Shown piece after piece: positions 21,001-32,727 of a stretch of 64,000 nt of DNA. The stretch lies in the NCBI GenBank assembly GCA_964019695.1, contig CAXHUL010000509.1, positions 62,001 to 126,000 on the forward strand, given 5' to 3'. The DNA comes from Loripinus fragilis. Lineage: Eukaryota; Mollusca; Bivalvia; Lucinida; Lucinidae. The notes under the pieces were generated by a model. It searched no databases and was not told where the DNA came from. It saw only the letters and a program-made list of their open reading frames with translations. The translations under genes and the position numbers were made by a program. Each line of letters starts with the position of its first letter. Positions within the stretch are counted from its first letter, which is position 1.

Positions 21001-24000
21001 CTCTGCTATTTTCACGCTGCCTCTGGGTTCTGCTGTTCTCACACTGCCTCTGGGTTCTGCTGTTCTCACACTGCCTCTGGGTTTTGCTAGTTACACACTG
21101 CCTCTGGGTTCTGCAATTTCCACACTGCCTCTGTGTTCTGCTATTTCCACACTGCCTCTGGGTTCTGCTTTTACCACATTGCCTCTGGGTTCTGTTATTT
21201 CCACACTGCTTCTGGGTTCTGCTATTTCCACACTGCCTCTTGGTTCTGCTATTTCCACACTGCCTCTGGGTTCTGCTATTTCAGCACTGCCTCTGGGTAC
21301 TGCTATTTCAACACTGCCTCTTGGTTCTGCTATTTCCACACTGCCTCTGGATTCTGCTATTTCCATACTGCCTCTGTGTTCTGCCACTTTCACACTGCCT
21401 CTGGGTTCTGCAATTTCCACACTGCCTTTGTGTTCTGCTATTTCCACACTGCCTCTGGGTTCTGCTTTTACCACATTGCCTCTGGGTTCTGTTATTTCCA
21501 CACTGCCTCTGGGTTCTGCTATTTCCACACTGTCTCTAGGTTCTGCTATTTCGACACTGTCTCTAGGTTCTGCTATTTCCACACTGTCTCTAGGTTCTGC
21601 TTTTTCCACACTGTCTCAAGGTTCTGCTATTTCCATACTGTCTCTAGGTTCTGCTATTTCGACACTGTCTATAGGTTCTGCTATTTCCACACTGTCTCTA
21701 GGTTCTGCTTTTTCCACACTGTCTCAAGGTTCTGCTATTTCCATACTGTCTCTAGGTTCTGCTATTTCGACACTGTCTCTAGGTTCTGCTATTTCCACAC
21801 TGTCTCTAGGTTCTGCTTTTTCCACACTGTCTCTAGGTTCTGCTATTTCCATACTGTCTCTAGGTTCTGCTATTTCGACACTGTCTCTGGGTTCTGCTAT
21901 TTCCACACTGTCTCTAGGTTCTGCTATTTCCACACTGTCTCTGGGTTCTGCTTTTTCCACACTGTCTCTAGGTTCTGCTATTTCCATACTGTCTCTAGGT
22001 TCTGCTATTTCGACACTGTCTCTGGGTTCTGCTATTTCCACACTGTCTCTGGGTTCTGCTATTTCCACACTGTCTCTAGGTTCTGCTATTTCCATACTGT
22101 CTCTAGGTTCTGCTATTTCGACACTGTCTCTGGGTTCTGCTATTTCCACACTGTCTCTAGGTTCTGCTATTTCGACACTGTCTCTGGGTTCTGCTATTTC
22201 CACACTGTCTCTAGGTTCTGCTATTTCCATACTGTCTCTAGGTTCTGCTATTTCGACACTGTCTCTGGGTTCTGCTATTTCCAAACTGTCTCTAGGTTCT
22301 GCTATTTCGACACTGTCTCTGGGTTCTGCTATTTCCATACTGTCTCTAGGTTCTGCTATTTCGACAATGTCTCTAGGTTCTGCTATTTCCACACTGTCTC
22401 TAGGTTCTGCTATTTCCACACTGTCTCTAGGTTCTGCTATTTCCATACTGTCTCTAGGTTCTGCTATTTCGACACTGTCTCTGGGTTCTGCTATTTCCAC
22501 ACTGTCTCTAGGTTCTGCTATTTCGACACTGTCTCTGGGTTCTGCTATTTCCATACTGTCTCTAGGTTCTGCTATTTCGACACTGTCTCTGGGTTCTGCT
22601 ATTTCCACACTGTCTCTAGGTTCTGCTATTTCGACACTGTCTCTGGTTTCTACTAGTTCCACATTGCCTCTATTTTCTGCTAGTTCCACGCTGCCTCTGG
22701 TTTCTACAAGTTCAACTCTGCCACTGGGTTCTGCTATTTCCACATTGCCTCTTGGTTCTGCTATTTCCACATTGCCTCTGGGCTCTGCTATTTTCACGCT
22801 GCCTCTGGGTTCTGCTGTTCTCACACTGCCTCTGGGTTCTGCTGTTCTCACACTGCCTCTGGGTTTTGCTAGTTACACACTGCCTCTGGGTTCTGCAATT
22901 TCCACACTGCCTCTGTGTTCTGCTATTTCCACACTGCCTCTGGGTTCTGCTTTTACCACATTGCCTCTGGGTTCTGTTATTTCCACACTGCTTCTGGGTT
23001 CTGCTATTTCCACACTGCCTCTTGGTTCTGCTATTTCCACACTGCCTCTGGGTTCTGCTATTTCAGCACTGCCTCTGGGTACTGCTATTTCAACACTGCC
23101 TCTTGGTTCTGCTATTTCCACACTGCCTCTGGATTCTGCTATTTCCATACTGCGTTGTGTTCTGCCACTTTCACACTGCCTCTGGGTTCTGCAATTTCCA
23201 CACTGCCTTTGTGTTCTGCTATTTCCACACTGCCTCTGGGTTCTGCTTTTACCACATTGCCTCTGGGTTCTGTTATTTCCACACTGCCTCTGGGTTCTGC
23301 TATTTCCACACTGCCTCTTGGTTCTGCTATTTCCACACTGCCTCTGGGTTCTGCTATTTCCACACTGCCTCTGGGTACTGCTATTTCCACACTGCCTCTT
23401 GGTTCTGCTATTTCCACACTGCCTCTGGGTTCTGCTATTTCCATACTGCCTCTGGGTTCTGCTATTTCCACGCTGCCCCTGGGTTCAGCTATTTCCACAC
23501 TGCCTCTGGGTTCTGCTATTTCGTTACTGCCTCTGGGTTCTGCTATTTCCACACTGCCACTGGGCTCTGCTATTTCCATACTGCCTCTGGGTTCTGCTAT
23601 TTCCACACTGCCTCTGGGCTCTGCTATTTCCATACTGCCTCTAGGTTCTGCTATTTCCACACTGCCTCTGGGCTCTGATATTTCCACACTGCCTCTGGTT
23701 TCTGCTATTTACACATTGCCTCTGGGTTCTGCTATTTCCACACTGGCTCTGGGTTCTGCAATTTCCACACTGCCTCTGGGCTCTGCTATTTCCACATTGC
23801 CTCTGGGCTCTGCTATTTCCACATTGCCTCTGGGTTCTGCTATTTCCACACTGCCTCTAGGTTCTGCTATTTCGACACTGTCTCTGGTTTCTACTAGTTC
23901 CACATTGCCTCTTTTTTCTGCTAGTTCCACGCTGCCTCTGGTTTCTACAAGTTCAACTCTGCCACTGGGTTCTGCTATTTCCACATTGCCTCTTGGTTCT

Positions 24001-26270
24001 GCTATTTCCACATTACCTCTGGGCTCTGCCATTTTCTCACTGCCTCTGGGTTCTGCTATTTCCACACTGCCACTGGGCTCTGCTATTTCCATACTGCCTC
24101 TGGGTTCTGCTATTTCCACACTGCCTCTGGGCTCTGCTATTTCCATACTGCCTCTAGGTTCTGCTATTTCCACACTGCCTCTGGGCTCTGATATTTCCAC
24201 ACTGCCTCTGGGTTCTGCTATTTCCACACTGCCTCTGGGCTCTGCTATTTACACATTGCCTCTGGGTTCTGCTATTTCCACACTACCTCTGGACTCTGCT
24301 ATTTCCACATTGCCTCTTGGTTTTGCTATTTCCACACTGCCTCTGGGCTCTGCTATTTCCACATTGCCTCTGGGTTCTGCTATTTCCACACTGCCTCTAG
24401 GTTCTGCTATTTCGACACTGTCTCTGGTTTCTACTAGTTCCACATTGCCTCTATTTTCTGCTAGTTCCACGCTGCCTCTGGTTTCTACAAGTTCAACTCT
24501 GCCACTGGGTTCTGCTATTTCCACATTGCCTCTTGGTTCTGCTATTTCCACATTACCTCTGGGCTCTGCTATTTTCTCACTGCCTCTGGGTTCTGCTGTT
24601 CTCACACTGCCTCTGGGTTTTGCTAGTTACACACTGCCTCAAGGTTCTGCTATTTCAACACTACCTCTGTGTTCTGCCACTTTCACACTGCCTCTGGGTT
24701 CTGCAATTTCCACACTGCCTCTGTTTTCTGCTATTTCCACACTGCCTCTGGGTTCTGCTATTACAACACTGCCTCTGGGTTCTGTTATTTCCACACTGCC
24801 TCTGGGTTCTGCTATTTCCACACTGTCTCTTGGTTCTGCTATTTCCACACTGCCTCTGGGTTCTGCTATTTCCACACTGCCCCTGGGTACTGCTATTTCC
24901 ACACTGCCTCTTGGTTCTGCTATTTCCGCAATGCCTCTGGATTCTGCTATTTCCACACTGCCTCTGGGTTCTGCTATTTCCATACTGCCTCTGGGTTCTG
25001 CTATTTCCACACTGCCTCTGGGTTCTGCTATTTCCACACTGCCTCTGGGTTCTGCTATTTCGTTACTGCCTCTGGGGTCTGCTTTTTCCACACTGCCACT
25101 GGGCTTTGCTATTTCCATACTGCCTCTGGGTTCTGCTATTTCCACACTGCCTCTGGGCTCTGCTATTTCCATACTGCCTCTAGGTTCTGCTATTTCCACA
25201 CTGCCTCTGGGCTCTGCTATTTCCACACTGCCTCTGGGTTCTGCTATTTCCACACTGCCTCTGGGCTCTGCTATTTACACATTGCCTCTGGGTTCTGCTA
25301 TTTCCACACTGGCTCTGGGTTCTGCTATTTCCACACTGCCTCTGGGCTCTGCTATTTCCACATTGCCTCTGGGTTCTGCTATTTCCACACTGCCTCTGGG
25401 TTCTGCTATTTCCACACTGCCTCTGGACTCTGCTATTTCTACATTGCCTCTTGGTTTTGCTATTTCCACACTGCCTCTGGGCTCTGCTATTTCCACATTG
25501 CCTCTTGGTTCTGCTATTTCCACACTGCCTCTGGGTTCTGCTATTTCCACACTGCCTCTGGGCTCTGCTATTTCCACACTGCCTTTTAGTTCTGCTATTT
25601 CCACACTGCCTCTGGGTTCTGCTATTTCCACACTGCCTCTGGGCTCTGCTATTTACACATTGCCTCTGGGTTCTGCTATTTCCACACAGCCTCTGAGTTC
25701 TGCTATTTCCACACTGCCTCTGGGCTCTGCTATTTCCACATTGCCTCTGGGTTCTGCTATTTCCACACAACCTCTGGGTTCTGCTATTTCCACACTGCCT
25801 CTGGGTTCTGCTATTTCCACACTGCCTCTGGGCTCTGCTATTTCTCAATTGCCTCTGGGTTCTGCTATTTCCACACTGCCTCTGGGTTCTGCTATTTCCA
25901 CACTGCCTCTGGGCTTTGCTATTTCCACATTGCCTCTGGGTTCTGCTATTTCCACACTGCCTCTGGGCTCTGCTATTTCCACATTGCCTCTGGGTTCTGC
26001 TATTTCCACACTGCCTCTGGGTTCTGCTATTTCCACACTGCCCCTGGGTTCTGCTATTTCCACATTGCCTCTGGGTTCTGCTATTACCACATTGCCTCTG
26101 GATTCTGCTATTTCCACACTGCCTCTGGGCCCTGATATTTCCACATTGCCTCTGGGGTTCTGCTATTTCCACACTGCCTATGGGTTCACACTACCTATGA
26201 TTTCAGCTACTTTCACACTGCCCTTGGTTCCACATTGCCTCTGATTGCAGCTAGTTTCACACTGCCTCTG
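18035..26270. repeat. 8.2-kb minisatellite, 27-bp unit
   Basis: About 300 tandem copies of a 27-bp unit; on the plus strand the unit reads as the nonapeptide GSAISTLSL or GSAISTLPL. The first 650 bp are degenerate variants (SASSTLPLV). Frames stay open for 1,728 codons (18,458-23,641) and 1,109 codons (22,915-26,241), and the minus strand gives IAEPRDSVE repeats up to 375 codons. This is expected from a unit length divisible by three, so length is not evidence of coding. Variant units follow a fixed order (TTTCCATACTG is regularly followed by TTTCGACACTG), and a distinctive block starting TTTCTACTAGTTCCAC recurs at 19,731, 20,865, 22,647, 23,888 and 24,428. The spacings are 42, 66, about 46 and 20 units, so kilobase blocks were duplicated. 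A one-base loss near 23,153 is the only frame break between about 18,470 and 26,150. No splice sites, promoter or signal peptide were identified. Confidence 0.9.
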
Positions 26271-26299
26271 GCTTCTCACTGCCTCTTGTATCTACTTAT

Positions 26300-26625
26300 T
26301 CGAATGCCATGGTTATGTTGTTACGTTTTAACAACAACATAATCTAGAATGAATACATATACATACTACATCTCGTTTCTACTGGTTCGAAGGCGATTAT
26401 GATGTGGATATATTTTATGTGTTGGCTGCACTCATTATGTTTTCGGTTTTGTTCTGCGTCTGTTCCTGACCATAGTCACTTGCTTTTTGCAATCATCTCG
26501 CTGTGGAAAACAGAGCCGTTTTGCTTTATTTATATTCTTGTTGCCATGTGGGTGTCTGTGTTCTATCTCTTTCTCATGGTGCTGGTATCTGATTTGTAAT
26601 TGTGGCATTTCCTGGTCATACTCAC
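26300..26625 (+). mobile_element. Family B retroelement, 3' fragment
   Basis: The piece from AACAACAACATAATCTAG to TTTCCTGGTCATACTCACTT resembles 50,025-50,395 and, inverted, 32,728-33,065. Copies share the right end and differ in how far left they reach, the usual pattern of 5'-truncated non-LTR elements. No coding sequence remains. Confidence 0.6.
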
Positions 26626-26678
26626 TTGTTTATACCTATTTGTTTATACTTAGTTTTTCGCAATGTAGTGGTTTGTGC

Positions 26679-26897
26679 TACTGCAAAGCAAACCAAGAGT
26701 GTCAGTAACGTAATATTTTGTTTACAATTGTTTAATAAAGCATTAACTTGTACACTCCACTTGAGCTGACGCGAATCGATATATTATTTGTGTATTAATC
26801 CTAGGATTAATACACAAGTGATCTATCGATTCTGAGTCCCTGATAACTTTATAAACAAAACATGACGCCACTGTCACTCTTGGCTTGCAGGACAGTA
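26679..26897. mobile_element. MITE with TA ends, copy 2
   Basis: Same family as 1,923-2,153: CCAAGAGTGTCAGTAACG near the left end, CACTGTCACTCTTGG near the right, GCAGGACAGTA at the end, and a central palindrome TGTATTAATCCTAGGATTAA. The hairpin loop present in copy 1 is shorter here. Confidence 0.65.
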
Positions 26898-27189
26898 GCT
26901 TGTTCATTCATGTAAATGTGTGCGTTTTGGATATGCTTTGCCTCTTGCTCTATGTTGGTAGGCTATGATGTGTGATTTTGGAATTCCCTGGTCATTCATA
27001 TGTTGTCATGTTGGTGAGATAGAAAGTTACTTATATGTACTGCATATAGGGAAAGTATGGCGAAAGTAAGGTCGATTGGCTGTTGTTCCTTGACACTGAA
27101 ACCGATATTGTTCAATACTTGTCCCTAGGGTCTGCGAACAAGTGAGGCTCAATATCCTTCAGCGATTCAGTAACGTGCTGATTACACTG

Positions 27190-28162
27190 CACAGACACTT
27201 AGGCTAATCAGAGTCTATGTTACGGACTTCAACACTCGCAATAAATTGTGAACTCAGAAATTTCTTAAACAATGCTATCGGTATCATAAACTTTGCAAAA
27301 CCTTTTTACTAAATTTTATAGGCGATACTATGATTTGATATCTAAATTCCAAGTTGGACTTAAATCCTTCTTGCGTCAAGGACTTTTGGAACCTGAATTC
27401 TATGGTGACTTGGTGTATAAATTGAAGAAGCTTGTTGGCTCTAATATTTTTTCAGCGCAGTTCATTAAAATAATTTCCCATTATAAAAAGATTGGCTATA
27501 ACATTAATGTATTGCGACAGACTGCATGCTTAGTGGTCAACCAAATCACGGTTGGCAACTTTGCTTTCCTCTTTAATTGCACGCCGGAGGGTCGGACTTC
27601 AGACTCTATGACGGTTCAAACTTAAAGACTTATCTATTGACGAGATGGTAGGGGCCTGATACTTTGGCTGTTTGTGCGGCCCTCTGGGGTTTACCTGTTT
27701 GGTTTCTTTTGCTCCGGTATTCAGTTTTATTTACTGTTGAGCTCTTATCTTTGCTTCATCTCCTTGTTGTATCTTGGTTTATCTGTTCTGGGAGATAATG
27801 CATTGATAAGTAAGGGGTCTTTCATGCAAACCAGATATCTATGTGTCTTGATCCACATCTGAATTAAGGGTGAGGTTGGCGCCGTTAAACCGGTTTAAGC
27901 CCTCCACTAAATATTTTACTGACCGTTCTAAGGCGGTACTTCTTTTGTGGATCAATTATGGTTTTTTTTCTGTCTTGTGTTTGCTATGCCTTTGTGAGCG
28001 TCTGTTTATATGCGCCTTGTGGTCACCTGCTGGGAAAGGGCTCACCTCTTGGCTCTCGTTTGTGGTGTCCAACTGTAAGTTTGTCACTTTCCCATTGGTA
28101 TCATGGGTCAGGTGTGGTACTTGATTGTATCGATTCCTGATCTTTGCACCCTTACTTACTTT
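27190..28162 (+). mobile_element. Family A retroelement, longest copy
   Basis: The longest family A copy in the window. Coding remnants start near 27,205 and include LKQCYRYHKLCKTF, then, after a one-base shift near 27,300, FYRRYYDLISKFQVGLKSFL in the frame 27,293-27,622. The frame ends NCTPEGRTSDSMTVQT. The 3' region of about 540 bp runs to CTTACTTACTTT at 28,162. The piece corresponds to the region after the reverse transcriptase core; the RT motifs are missing because of 5' truncation. The frameshift and a stop upstream make it inactive. Confidence 0.8.
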
Positions 28163-28944
28163 CTACATTGTTGACATACGGCAAAAACGAGAGTTCTCAT
28201 AATGGGTACTCTTGATTGTTTAGCTCGCATTTTAAAAGGCTACCTTATCTTCAGTATCATCACATAGAAGCGTTCAAATCAAGTTAAATGACTGTGATGA
28301 AACTAAGAAAAAGGCTCATACATGTACCTCATAGATAGTCCAAGCTAAAGTAAGCCACTAGTTGAGAGCAACAGTTGTTTCAACTCAAGACAAAAACATT
28401 GCGTGTAGCGAAGATGTAGACAAGGTGGCTTAATGATGATTTATTTAACTGTTCCCCAAGTAATGTCTTAAATTAAAATATCTCTCCGGATAATCCCGCT
28501 GAGAAATTACACTTGTCACTTTCACCCAAGTGTGTCGCTAGTTTTCTTGTCTTTAGGCTTGGTCACGCGATTCTGATGTATGGGAGACGAAAAAAGTATA
28601 AAATTCGAATCGTTTTGCATAAGCCCTTATCATGTGATGTTTCAAATCGTAAATTGACTTGAAAGTTGTATTTCACATATGCTATCAGAACTCATTAGAA
28701 GCGTCTGGTAGCACTTGGACACTTGCGACGTTTTCATTGAGTGCACACAGGATTAGTTCATAGGAAAACAGAAAAGTTACTTGCTGTCTTTTATAACGAA
28801 TTTCACCGAATTGACAAAGAAACGTTACCTATTGCAAGAACTTTGTGTTTGAAAGTTGTATAATACATATACTATAAGTATTTATTTGAATGGTCTCGAA
28901 ACACTTGGAATTTTGAGGTACTAATAACATTGCACTCAGTAAGC
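28163..28944. other. No gene recognised
   Basis: AT-rich sequence between the family A copy and the large palindrome. I see only short chance frames. Phrases such as AAAGTTGTATTTCACATATG and AAAGTTGTATAATACATATA (28,670 and 28,853) hint at an old internal duplication. Confidence 0.4.
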
Positions 28945-29930
28945 TGGTTCGCTACAGCCTGTTCAAAAGTTACTACGTCAAATTAAGAATAAGTAAATTG
29001 AAAGTTTAAGCTGCAGAAAGAAGACATTTTACTTTCTTATTTATTAAAAAAAACATTATAGTCTTCATGCTGGATTCCTGCGCTACTTAGGAAAGCTTTT
29101 GGAACAAAATTACGGCTTCCTATGGTGTAATTTAAGCTGCATAAATTAAATTAGCATTTTAAATTGTACTTGCGACTCACATCATTTACTTTCACAACTG
29201 ATCTTTGTATTTTTCAAAATGTTTTGAATCTAACTTTACTGAAAAATGGAGACAGGTTTGTTTTATAGCTCATTTATGACAATATATTTAAGATAGAAAA
29301 GTAAACTTTGTTTTTCTATAAGTCAAAAAGTGTGTTACTGTGCTTCCAGGTTTTAAGTGATCCCTGGGTTTTGCTGATTATTCTTTAATGTAATTTCAAT
29401 AAAAAAAATAAACTGCAGACATAAATTTGGAAATAGACCGCGGGGTTGGGCTTTAGCTAAAAATAAGGGCTTACCCAACAAAAAAGTTTTAGTTACGCGG
29501 TATGCATCTACATCCACATGCTAAGTGTCATTCGTATAAGTACAGATTAAAGTTGTTTAAAAAAAGAAAAACGTGGGTCACTTAAAACCTGGAAGCACAG
29601 TAGTAAAACAAGATAGATATAAGTAAATTAAGATTAAACATTTTGAAAATTACGCAGATCAGTTGTAAAAGTATATGATGCCAGTCACAACTGCCATTTT
29701 CAACGGGAAATATAATCTATGTAACGCACATAGCACCATGGAAAGCTGAAAGCTGTAATTTTGATAAAAATGTTTTTTATGTAGCTTAGGTATTCAGCAT
29801 GCAGACCATATGAGTAATTTGAATAATAAGATAGTTTAATGTCTTCTTTCTGTAGCTCAAATTTACTTTTACACACCCTTTCCTTAATTTGTAATAGTAA
29901 CATATGTAACAGGCTCCATCTTACAGACTG
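28945..29930. mobile_element. 1-kb imperfect palindrome (foldback element)
   Basis: The left half (about 28,945-29,372) is the diverged reverse complement of the right half (about 29,570-29,930). The strongest pairing is CTGTGCTTCCAGGTTTTAAG near 29,340 with CTTAAAACCTGGAAGCACAG near 29,582. Outer parts pair at GCTGCAGAAAGAAGACAT (29,012) with the reverse of ATGTCTTCTTTCTGTAGC (29,840). The loop of about 200 bp is unique. No coding sequence; a foldback-type transposon is the simplest reading. Confidence 0.65.
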
Positions 29931-30569
29931 CAAACACCTCTTATTCGACACAGCATAGATTGTTTAAGTTAGGATATGTCTGCTAAATTCCCTCGGGGGG
30001 GAGGGGGGGGGGGGGGCAGGACCTTTTTAGCTTGAAGTGTATATGGAGCTTCACGAAAATATTCCGTTTTAGTAAGACAGATACGCTCAGGTTTTGGTGT
30101 TCATCGACCATTCATGAAAAGGTGAGCGCAAGAAGACAAAGATCACTTTGTTAATGTTTATGATTCAAGCCCAGTTTTTCAAGAGAGATAATGAAGATAA
30201 AGAATATACTAATTCTTTAAACATCATATAATGTGAGGCAGCGTCTGGAGAATCTAAATTCACAACGCTTTTTTGGCACTAATTGTGTAAACAATACCCC
30301 ACCCACAATTAATACAGCATAGCTACAGCGAAAACTGTTCAGTATTGTAACAGTATAGAAATTATATAGAAGTATTATGGTATTGCATCCATTGAAATAA
30401 GATACAAGATTTCCCCTGGTATAACAATATCTGAATACCAGCAACTAGAAGGCCATAAAGTGAGTCAAGAAATTCAGTATGTGACAGTAAGAAGTCCGTG
30501 GTACAAAACACATGGCGAGAAAGTGTGGAGGGCACTCCATCAGGAACAGATTAGACTCAAACAGATATG

Positions 30570-31225
30570 AAAACGTTTATAAAAGAGATCAGAGGGATGT
30601 TCAAAGAACTAAAAAATGAGGCTGCAGGTATCAATGATAGATTTTCTGATATTATATCTGAGCTTAGAACAGATACAGTATAAGTAAAATCCAAACAGGT
30701 AAACAAAAAGTACAAGATAACACAAGATAAGTAGACGAGAGAGACAAAATCATTAGTTATTATGCATATAAGGTAGATGAAATGACCAATATACGGAGCT
30801 AAACTCTTGGATGGAGGACAAGAGGGAAATGATGAATAAAAAACTATTGATGATGGAAAAACATGGAAGAAAATACAAGCTTATATTTCATGACATAGAG
30901 GAAGATAGAACAGGGAATCTATATGATAAAATGAGAGCCTTTTTTGTTTCCTATCTGAATATAGATGAGGACAGAGCACATGGAAATATTGTTTTTTACA
31001 ATGGTCATAGAATACCGACTAAAGCAGTTGTTATTCCAAAGCCCATACTCATGAGATTTGTGAACTATGGGGACAAAGATCTAGTTCTATCAAAATCTCA
31101 TCAGCTGGCTAAAATATGAAAAAGGAAACCGACTGACCTTCCAAAATTTATGAAAGATGAAACAGCAAGACATGCCAAACAGGCTTACCAGATCAGACAG
31201 AAAGAAGCATTTAAAACTAGAATCA
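30570..31225 (+). pseudogene. L1-type ORF1 fragment
   Basis: An upstream block (about 30,568-30,680) reads KTFIKEIRGMFKELKNEAAG, coiled-coil-like. After several stops the frame 30,811-31,116 gives YKLIFHDIEEDRTGNLYDKM, then KAVVIPKPILMRFVNYGDKD and LVLSKSHQLAK. A further block past one stop gives TDLPKFMKDETARHAKQAYQ and IRQKEAFKTRIR. This order (coiled coil, RRM-like fold with an IPKPILMRF strand, C-terminal R..A..IR.KE helix) is the layout of L1-type ORF1 nucleic-acid chaperones. Several in-frame stops show it is dead. Confidence 0.65.
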
Positions 31226-31625
31226 GATAAAAAGGCTTTGGTTCCAGCAGATAAAGCTGCTTACAATGTTGTAGTTGTTTGACGATTGTATTATATTAAT
31301 ACTCTTAAGCGTGAGCTTGTTGACACCAATGCCTGTAATGTAAACTGCAGCCTTTTTCGAGAGAGAGGGTGGTTGTCGATGGGCATGGTTGTCATAAAGC
31401 CCTACATTTTGATGTCAAAGCTAAAGAAACCCGAGACAACCTTGTATTGGTTACCTAAACTCCATAAAGCATATAAAGTCATATTTATTGCTTATTCTAG
31501 ATCTTGTACAACAACAGAACTTTCTAAATTGTTAACATCATGTCTAACAGCTGTTAAAAACATGTTATAAAGTACTGTGAATAAATATATGAGATATGAG
31601 AGGTGAAATTTTTCAACAAATAAAA
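31226..31625 (+). pseudogene. Reverse transcriptase fragment (WLPKLHK type)
   Basis: The frame begins ALVPADKAAYNVVVV, has one stop, then continues YYINTLKRELVDTNAC. A diverged linker follows, then TTLYWLPKLHKAYKVIFIAY and SRSCTTTELSKLLTSCLTAV. These match, from memory, the region leading into the first RT motifs of the retroelement whose C-terminus is seen in family A. The PKLHK motif is also reminiscent of Penelope-like RTs. The active-site YxDD region is absent. It follows the ORF1 remnant within a few bases, in the same orientation, so either one composite decayed element or two adjoining fragments is possible. Confidence 0.65.
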
Positions 31626-31629
31626 GTAT

Positions 31630-32340
31630 AATAAAATGGCAACCCTTTTTTAGTATATGCACTAGCTAACAATGCTAACACTTGTTTTAAACATGTACAA
31701 GACCATAAGCCATGTCACTTGAGGGCATTTTTTGTTACAGATGTATTGTATATGCAGTTATATAAACATGCCTGTTTGAAGGATTATCCGCAACGTGAAG
31801 GGAGTCTTTCTTGGTATGCTCAGGTATGCACATATCTACTTATATAACTTATATAGAAAATAAAGAACAGTTGTGTAAAGGGCAGGCCATAATCAAAATT
31901 CCACCAGATGGACTCTTTTTGTCTTGCGACTCATATTTTATATATATGTATGTAATAACATAGACGTTGAATCTAAATGATGTCATATTATTGCATGCAT
32001 GTATTAATTGTCCTGTGATATTGTGGTGAAAATGTCAGTAGAGAAGTAAATATTATTAGAAAAAAATGATACGCTCATTTTTTTTTATTTTTGGGGGTAG
32101 GGGGGTACCTGTTTTCATTTTTTTGCCTCTGCTTAATAGCCTCTGGCAAAAAATATTTTCGAAAGCCCAATATATAGTGTCCAGTTTGCATTTCTTTCGA
32201 AAAATCATCAATGCATCCAAGTTATAGCGTTTTTCGCTGACTGACATACTGACAATATGCATTTAAACGCTTGCAGAAAGTTACCTACCACGAGTTCTAA
32301 AGAAAATGAACTTCTGTTTTCAGTGCTCCAGTTGAATATT
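31630..32340. other. No gene recognised
   Basis: AT-rich sequence after the RT fragment. No continuation of RT motifs could be read in any plus-strand frame. Confidence 0.4.
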
Positions 32341-32399
32341 TTCATAATATATATATTTATAAACGGATAGAAATAAAAAAAACAGTGCTAAAATTTTTT

Positions 32400-32439
32400 G
32401 AAACTAAGCGCTTTCGGCTTTTGCCTTCATCAGAGTTTC
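32400..32439 (-). ncRNA. Hammerhead ribozyme-like motif
   Basis: Read on the minus strand, the 40 bases give a type I hammerhead layout. Stem I is GAAACU paired with AGUUUC at the other end. The core CUGAUGA is followed by one extra A, then a short stem II GGC-AAAA-GCC. The second core segment GAAA follows, then a self-complementary AGCGCU in place of stem III, and U-U before the 3' strand of stem I, where cleavage would fall. Minimal type I hammerheads with a very short stem III are established in Penelope-like retroelements, where they act in the terminal repeats, possibly as dimers. The unpaired A after the first core segment and U at the cleavage position are departures from the best consensus. 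Activity is therefore uncertain, but the nested complementarity is hard to explain by chance. No tail GIY-YIG domain was found nearby. Confidence 0.65.
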
Positions 32440-32526
32440 AAGACACACTACATTAGATGGATAGTTAACAAAATATAACTATATACATGAATTATGTGAT
32501 TATTTACGCCCATAAAAGGGCCCAGT

Positions 32527-32640
<114 letters not shown>

Positions 32641-32727
32641 ACTATATAAGACTATATATATATAAGACTAGTATTTATTTTGAGCTACGACTCTCAGTAC
32701 TTTTTATTATACACAATTATCTAAAAT

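Noticed and set aside
22915..26244. 1,109-codon plus-strand frame as a separate protein
   Set aside because: It is the second reading frame of the same 27-bp array before the one-base loss near 23,153 and the continuation of the main frame after it.
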